64,000 nt of DNA from Sinomicrobium weinanense (lineage in GTDB: Bacteria; Bacteroidota; Bacteroidia; Flavobacteriales; Flavobacteriaceae). Below, one piece after another: positions 60,091 to 64,000 of the stretch; within the stretch, counting starts at the first letter, position 1, and every line of letters begins with the position of its first letter. The stretch covers positions 145,369 through 209,368 of the forward strand of contig NZ_JAHKRR010000006.1 of the NCBI RefSeq assembly GCF_018863395.1, read 5' to 3'. The position numbers and the translations under genes are program-made. Under the pieces are notes generated by a model. The model saw nothing but the letters and a program-made list of their open reading frames with translations. It was not told the origin of the DNA and ran no database searches.

Positions 60091-61482
60091 TTACAGGTGG
60101 ATGACCTCGTCATAGGCATCCGCAACGGCTTCCATGACCGCTTCGCTCATGGTGGGGTGCGGGTGCACGGCCTTGAGGACTTCGTGCCCTGTGGTTTCCA
60201 GTTTTCGGGCTACGACAGCTTCGGCTATCATATCGGTAACCCCGGCGCCGATCATGTGGCAACCGAGCCATTCGCCGTATTTGGCATCGAAAATCACTTT
60301 TACAAAACCGTCGGCATTACCGCTGGCCTTGGCTTTACCGGAGGCGGAGAACGGAAATTTACCTACTTTGATATCGTATCCTTTTTCTTTGGCCTGTTTT
60401 TCCGTAAGTCCTACGGAAGCTACTTCGGGCATACAGTATGTACATCCGGGAATGTTGCCGTAATCGAGGGGTTCCACGTGCATTCCGGCTATCTTTTCCA
60501 CACAGAGAATACCTTCGGCAGAGGCTACGTGAGCGAGTGCCTGTCCGGGAGTTACATCACCTATGGCGTAATAGCCGGGGATGTTGGTCTGGTAGTGGTC
60601 GTTGACCAGTATTTTGTCCCTGTCGGTAGCAATGCCCACTTCTTCCAGGCCTATATTTTCGATGTTACTTTTAATACCTACGGCAGAAAGTACGATATCG
60701 GCTTCCAGTATTTCTTCACCTTTTTTGGTTTTTACCGTGGCTTTAACACCTTTGCCGGAGGTATCTACCTTGGTCACCTCGGCAGAGGTCATAATTTTTA
60801 CGCCGGCTTTTTTGAAACTTCTTGCCAGTTGTTTGGAGATTTCTTCATCTTCGACAGGAACAACATCGGGCATAAATTCTACTACGGTAACTTCGGTACC
60901 GATAGCGTTATAGAAGTATGCAAATTCTATTCCTATGGCGCCAGATCCTACTACGATCATCTTTTTGGGTTGCTCCGGCAGGTTCATGGCTTCCCTGTAC
61001 CCGATGACTTTTTTTCCGTCCTGGGGCAGGCTGGGCAGCTCTCTGGAACGCGCTCCGGTTGCGATGATGATATGGTCGGCCTGGTATTCTGTCTTTTTAT
61101 CCTTATCGTCGGTAACTTCTACTTTTTTACCGGGTTTTACCTTTCCGTAACCGTTGATCACGTCGATCTTGTTCTTTTTCATGAGGAACTGAACACCTTT
61201 GCTCATTCCGTCGGCTACATTCCTGCTCCTTTTTACTACCGCATTAAAATCCTTGTCATAATCCTTTACTTTGAGCCCGTAGTCTTCGGCGTGTTTCAGG
61301 TATTCGAATACCTGTGCGCTTTTGAGCAATGCCTTGGTAGGGATACAACCCCAGTTAAGACATACGCCTCCCAGGTTTTCTTTTTCTATAATAGCAGTTT
61401 TTAAGCCCAATTGAGAGGCTCTGATGGCAGTAACATATCCTCCGGGACCACTGCCCACAACTATGACATCGTATTTACTCAT
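60091..61482 (-). CDS. lpdA: Dihydrolipoyl dehydrogenase
   Basis: 463 residues. FAD-binding GSGPGGYVTAIRASQLG, active disulfide in GGVCLNWGCIPTKALLKS, NAD-binding VVGSGAIGIEFAYFYNAIG, and the C-terminal catalytic VHPHPTMSEAVMEA are all intact. It is the E3 component of 2-oxoacid dehydrogenase complexes and regenerates lipoamide. It is a stand-alone gene, not next to E1/E2. Confidence 0.97.
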   Translation of the reverse strand: MSKYDVIVVGSGPGGYVTAIRASQLGLKTAIIEKENLGGVCLNWGCIPTKALLKSAQVFEYLKHAEDYGLKVKDYDKDFNAVVKRSRNVADGMSKGVQFLMKKNKIDVINGYGKVKPGKKVEVTDDKDKKTEYQADHIIIATGARSRELPSLPQDGKKVIGYREAMNLPEQPKKMIVVGSGAIGIEFAYFYNAIGTEVTVVEFMPDVVPVEDEEISKQLARSFKKAGVKIMTSAEVTKVDTSGKGVKATVKTKKGEEILEADIVLSAVGIKSNIENIGLEEVGIATDRDKILVNDHYQTNIPGYYAIGDVTPGQALAHVASAEGILCVEKIAGMHVEPLDYGNIPGCTYCMPEVASVGLTEKQAKEKGYDIKVGKFPFSASGKAKASGNADGFVKVIFDAKYGEWLGCHMIGAGVTDMIAEAVVARKLETTGHEVLKAVHPHPTMSEAVMEAVADAYDEVIHL

Positions 61483-61606
61483 TTTTATCGTTTTTTATGA
61501 CCAAAAAATTCGGTTACGAAGGTACGTAATTAGTTTTAAAATTCAGAAACCGGGATTTTAGATTATAAGAGGTGTGATATATCAGGCCACGGGCAATCGG
61601 GAAAGA

Positions 61607-62143
61607 TCAGGATTTTTCTTTCGTCCGGAGAACCGTCTTGTTATATTCCGAAGACGCTCCCCGGGGAATGGAAAGGGATTTCCAGTCCTCGTCCTTTAAT
61701 TGTTTGGCGATATGAACAATCTGGCCGATGTGATAAGGATAGTGAGCGAGTTGACGGTTGATAGCCTCTGTCACGGTATGTGCTTTGCCGCGTATGTAAA
61801 CGCTCCTTTCCAGGTCTTCGGGCCGGATGGAGTTGAGGGTGTCGAGGAAACAGGTCCAGCCTGCTTCCCATCCGGCTTTCATATCTTCCACGGAAGTGTA
61901 GGTGTCCGTAAATTCATTGTCCCTGTGGCGCCATTCTTTTTCCCCGTCCTGAGTGAAGAAATTTGTCCACCTGCTTAGCATATTGCCCGCAAGGTGTTTT
62001 ACGATAATAGCAATGCTGTTGTCTTCTTCTCCTTTATGCCAGTGAATATCGTTGTCCGAAAGCGTTTGAAATGTTTTGTCCCCTAATGATTTGTAGTGGA
62101 GGAACTGTTTTTTTACACTGTCCAGATAATTGCTGTTGCTCAT
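61607..62143 (-). CDS. DinB-like/DUF1572 protein
   Basis: 178 residues. The four-helix DinB-superfamily metal site is suggested by IHWHKGEEDNSIAIIVKHLAGNMLSRWTNFFTQDGEK and by RQLAHYPYHIGQIVHIAKQL, with His residues at the expected helices. Family members are thiol-dependent or metal-dependent enzymes of mostly unknown activity. It precedes lpdA on the same strand, 125 bp away. Confidence 0.88.
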   Translation of the reverse strand: MSNSNYLDSVKKQFLHYKSLGDKTFQTLSDNDIHWHKGEEDNSIAIIVKHLAGNMLSRWTNFFTQDGEKEWRHRDNEFTDTYTSVEDMKAGWEAGWTCFLDTLNSIRPEDLERSVYIRGKAHTVTEAINRQLAHYPYHIGQIVHIAKQLKDEDWKSLSIPRGASSEYNKTVLRTKEKS

Positions 62144-62173
62144 GATAGTTTTATTCAGATTACAGTATGATTG

Positions 62174-63295
62174 TTACGATTGTTGAGGTACGATCTTTAC
62201 GATGCCTTTTCCTTCTACCGAAACATAAATATACCCGTCCGGGCCCTGGCGTACATCGCGTACCCGGCCTATACCGGGAAGGAGTTTTTCCCGGTAGGTA
62301 ACCTTGTTGTCCCTGATTACAAGTCTTTCGAGATATTGAAAGGAAAGCGATCCGGCCAGGAGGTTATTTTTCCAGTCGGGATAAATATCAGAGGTTACAA
62401 ATGCCATGCCGCTTGGTGCGATGGAGGGCACCCAGTAATAGAGCGGTTGTTCCATGCCTTCTTTTTCGGTCTCGTCGGTAATGGTAGTGCCGCTGTAATT
62501 GATGCCGTAAGTGATCACAGGCCAGCCGTAGTTGGCTCCTTTTTTTATAATGTTGATCTCATCGCCGCCCCTGGGGCCGTGTTCGTGTATCCATATTTCC
62601 CCGGTTTCCGGATGTATGGCCATCCCCTGGGGGTTTCGGTGGCCGTAGCTGTAAATGGCGTGTTTGGCACCGGGCTTGTTTGTGAAAGGGTTATCGGAGG
62701 GAATACTTCCGTCGTCTTTTAAACGATATATTTTTCCCCCGTCACGGGTAATGTCCTGAGGGTTTATATCCCTGTCTCCCCGTTCGCCTATGGAGAAATA
62801 CAGGTATCCATCCCTGTCAAATTCGAACCGGGAACCGAAATGGTGGGATTTTCCGGTATTGGGAGTGGCCTTGTACAAAAGCTGTTTTTCCACAAGGTCG
62901 TTGCCCTTCAGTTTAGCTCTTATCACAGCGGTATGAGCACCTTTTTCTTCTCCTTCAGGAGAGGAATAGGAGAGGTATATCCAGCCATTTTCTTTATACC
63001 CGGGGTGCAGTTTTATATCCATGAATCCACCCTGGCCCCTGGCATAGACTTCAGGGACATTGTTTATATTGATCTTTTCTCCGTTCCTGAAATGAATGAG
63101 TTCTCCGGACCGTTCTGTAATGAGCATGCTTCCGTCGGGCAGAAATGCCATGCCCCAGGGAACGCTGAGCCCGTCAACAACGGTTTCGACGGTATAATTT
63201 ACATTTTCAGGCTCGTGTATGCCGGTGTCTTTTTGTTGTGCACAGGCCACGAGAGACATGGCCAGGCCCAGGCAAAAAGCGGGAAATTTTTTCAT
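62174..63295 (-). CDS. PQQ-dependent aldose sugar dehydrogenase (YliI/Asd type), lipoprotein
   Basis: 373 residues from ATG at 63295, giving a lipoprotein leader (LAMSLVACAQQ). The six-bladed propeller carries VVDGLSVPWGMAFLPDGSML, YLYFSIGERGDRD, GHRNPQGMAIHPETGEIWIHEHGPRGGDEIN and GANYGWPVITYGIN, with the active-site His in the HGPRGGDE region. It oxidises aldoses in the periplasm using PQQ as cofactor. Whether this species makes PQQ cannot be seen here. Confidence 0.92.
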   Translation of the reverse strand: MKKFPAFCLGLAMSLVACAQQKDTGIHEPENVNYTVETVVDGLSVPWGMAFLPDGSMLITERSGELIHFRNGEKININNVPEVYARGQGGFMDIKLHPGYKENGWIYLSYSSPEGEEKGAHTAVIRAKLKGNDLVEKQLLYKATPNTGKSHHFGSRFEFDRDGYLYFSIGERGDRDINPQDITRDGGKIYRLKDDGSIPSDNPFTNKPGAKHAIYSYGHRNPQGMAIHPETGEIWIHEHGPRGGDEINIIKKGANYGWPVITYGINYSGTTITDETEKEGMEQPLYYWVPSIAPSGMAFVTSDIYPDWKNNLLAGSLSFQYLERLVIRDNKVTYREKLLPGIGRVRDVRQGPDGYIYVSVEGKGIVKIVPQQS

Positions 63296-63418
63296 ATAAA
63301 ACACCATTTTTATCATAGCCGGATTGATCATGTTCTTTGGTCCGAAGTGTTTATATAGCCAATTTACAAAGTTTTATACGTAAAGGGTACGGAAGTGATT
63401 TTTTTAACAAAAAAATCC

Positions 63419-63426
63419 TATATTTG
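63419..63426 (+). promoter_or_regulatory. -7 box upstream of tRNA-Pro
   Basis: TATATTTG fits TAnnTTTG and lies 46 bp before the tRNA 5' end, so transcription likely starts ahead of the mature end. No good -33 is present. Confidence 0.6.
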
Positions 63427-63472
63427 CACCCCTTATATTTAGATATTGAAATTTGCATCGTTCAGATGTTTT

Positions 63473-63546
63473 CGGGGTGTAGCGCAGCCCGGTAGCGCGC
63501 GTCGTTCGGGACGACGAGGTCGTAGGTTCGAATCCTGTCACCCCGA
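63473..63546 (+). tRNA. tRNA-Pro (CGG)
   Basis: 74 nt. CGGGGTG (63473-63479) pairs with CACCCCG (63539-63545), the discriminator is A, the T-loop reads GGTTCGAATCC, and the anticodon loop TTCGGGA gives anticodon CGG. CCA is not encoded. Confidence 0.95.
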
Positions 63547-63568
63547 CTTTAGTATATTAATGAAAAAC

Positions 63569-63610
63569 AAAGCACTGTTAATCGTATGGTTTTCAGTGCT
63601 TTTCATTTTT
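63569..63610 (+). terminator. Terminator of tRNA-Pro
   Basis: AAAGCACTG (63569-63577) pairs with CAGTGCTTT (63594-63602), followed by CATTTTTT. Confidence 0.75.
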
Positions 63611-63769
63611 TATGATATGAACTGAAGTCATCTAAAATCACCTAAAAAGTGTGCAATTCGGTGTGCAAATTGGTGAGCATTTTTAAGGTTATTATCTTAT
63701 CTTTGAGGTAATTAGTGGCGGTTTGACTTTCGTCTTTACAGGAAAATATGTGTAATTTAAGACGAAGCC

Positions 63770-64000
63770 ATGAAAACAAGCAGTACTTTTGGGGTGATTT
63801 TCTTCACCCGAAAATCCCGAAGCAATCCTGATTTTTTAGACATTTATGTGCGCATTACAGTTAATAGACAGCGTGTAAGGCTCCCCTAAACAGAAGCACT
63901 TTCAAATATAGTATTTTCCCTTAAGTGTTGGTCGATTATAAGGGAGGCAAACCGCGTTTTGCTTCGTTGTACTATAAAATCTACTGGTGTTTTATATCCC
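63770..64000 (+). pseudogene. Tyrosine integrase N-terminus, broken, next to tRNA-Pro
   Basis: ATG at 63770 opens KTSSTFGVIFFTRKSRS, then LDIYVRITVNRQRVRLP, which matches the arm-binding start of Bacteroidota tyrosine-type integrases. A stop at 63887-63889 ends it after 39 residues. No frame continues clearly to the window edge. Integrases of this kind insert at tRNA 3' ends, and tRNA-Pro lies 224 bp upstream, so this is probably a scar of an integrative element. The rest of the gap 63611-63769 holds no gene that I can support. Confidence 0.6.

Noticed and set aside
60085..61404. 439-residue frame on the plus strand
   Set aside because: It is antisense to lpdA, with Phe/Tyr/Gly-rich composition that simply mirrors the codons of that gene.

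Overview
The window comes from a member of the Bacteroidota, most likely a Flavobacteriaceae-like bacterium; the genus cannot be fixed from sequence alone. The signs are a SusC/SusD pair with a fused sensor-AraC regulator, many TonB-dependent receptors and SusD-type lipoproteins, -7 promoter boxes of the form TAnnTTTG, few Shine-Dalgarno sites, DUF4252 and DUF6952 proteins, and the order ribBA-lptF-lolA-ftsK-dagK-tpx. All coordinates are within the window.

Layout. 1-5.2 kb: the 3' end of a TonB-dependent receptor plus three surface lipoproteins, resembling Bacteroidota vitamin B12 capture loci (BtuB/BtuG type). 5.3-16 kb: a GDPD-like/alkaline phosphatase fusion, SusD, SusC and a large HTCS-like regulator whose kinase and receiver active sites look dead. 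16.1-19.9 kb: cardiolipin synthase, a PAS-LuxR regulator and an AraC regulator, separated by four copies of a dispersed CAATCT-rich repeat. 20.1-31.7 kb: the most unusual part, a tightly packed co-oriented block of twelve genes. It holds a subtilase without a signal peptide, eight proteins I cannot place, an NlpC/P60-like protein, a T4-type lysozyme and a VanY-type M15 peptidase. None carries an export signal, and three of the last genes share a short N-terminal motif. There are no capsid, tail-sheath, tube, terminase or secretion ATPase genes beside it. This is the best candidate for an undescribed system.

32.1-43.9 kb: housekeeping genes. They are tRNA-Ser, a thioesterase, a nitroreductase, a DegT aminotransferase, RibBA with a zinc-less GTP cyclohydrolase half, an LptF/G permease, LolA, FtsK, diacylglycerol kinase, and a thiol-redox set (Tpx, DUF6952, thioredoxin, peroxiredoxin). 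44.2-51.2 kb: a 156-bp MITE-like element, NhaC, a four-helix-bundle gene framed by inverted microsatellites, a trans-sulfuration enzyme, and metE. Two cobalamin riboswitches follow back to back, one for metE on the minus strand and one for a BtuB-type receptor on the plus strand, so B12 should repress both its own uptake and the B12-independent methionine synthase.

51.3-63.5 kb: the BtuB-like receptor, an S41 protease lipoprotein, a 13-copy octanucleotide repeat upstream of an ECF sigma/anti-sigma/DUF4252 operon, purB, an outer-membrane protein, lpdA, DinB-like and PQQ sugar dehydrogenase genes, and tRNA-Pro(CGG). A broken tyrosine integrase start follows the tRNA, a likely scar of an integrative element. 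Intergenic regions are unusually rich in long inverted repeats built from short repeated words.
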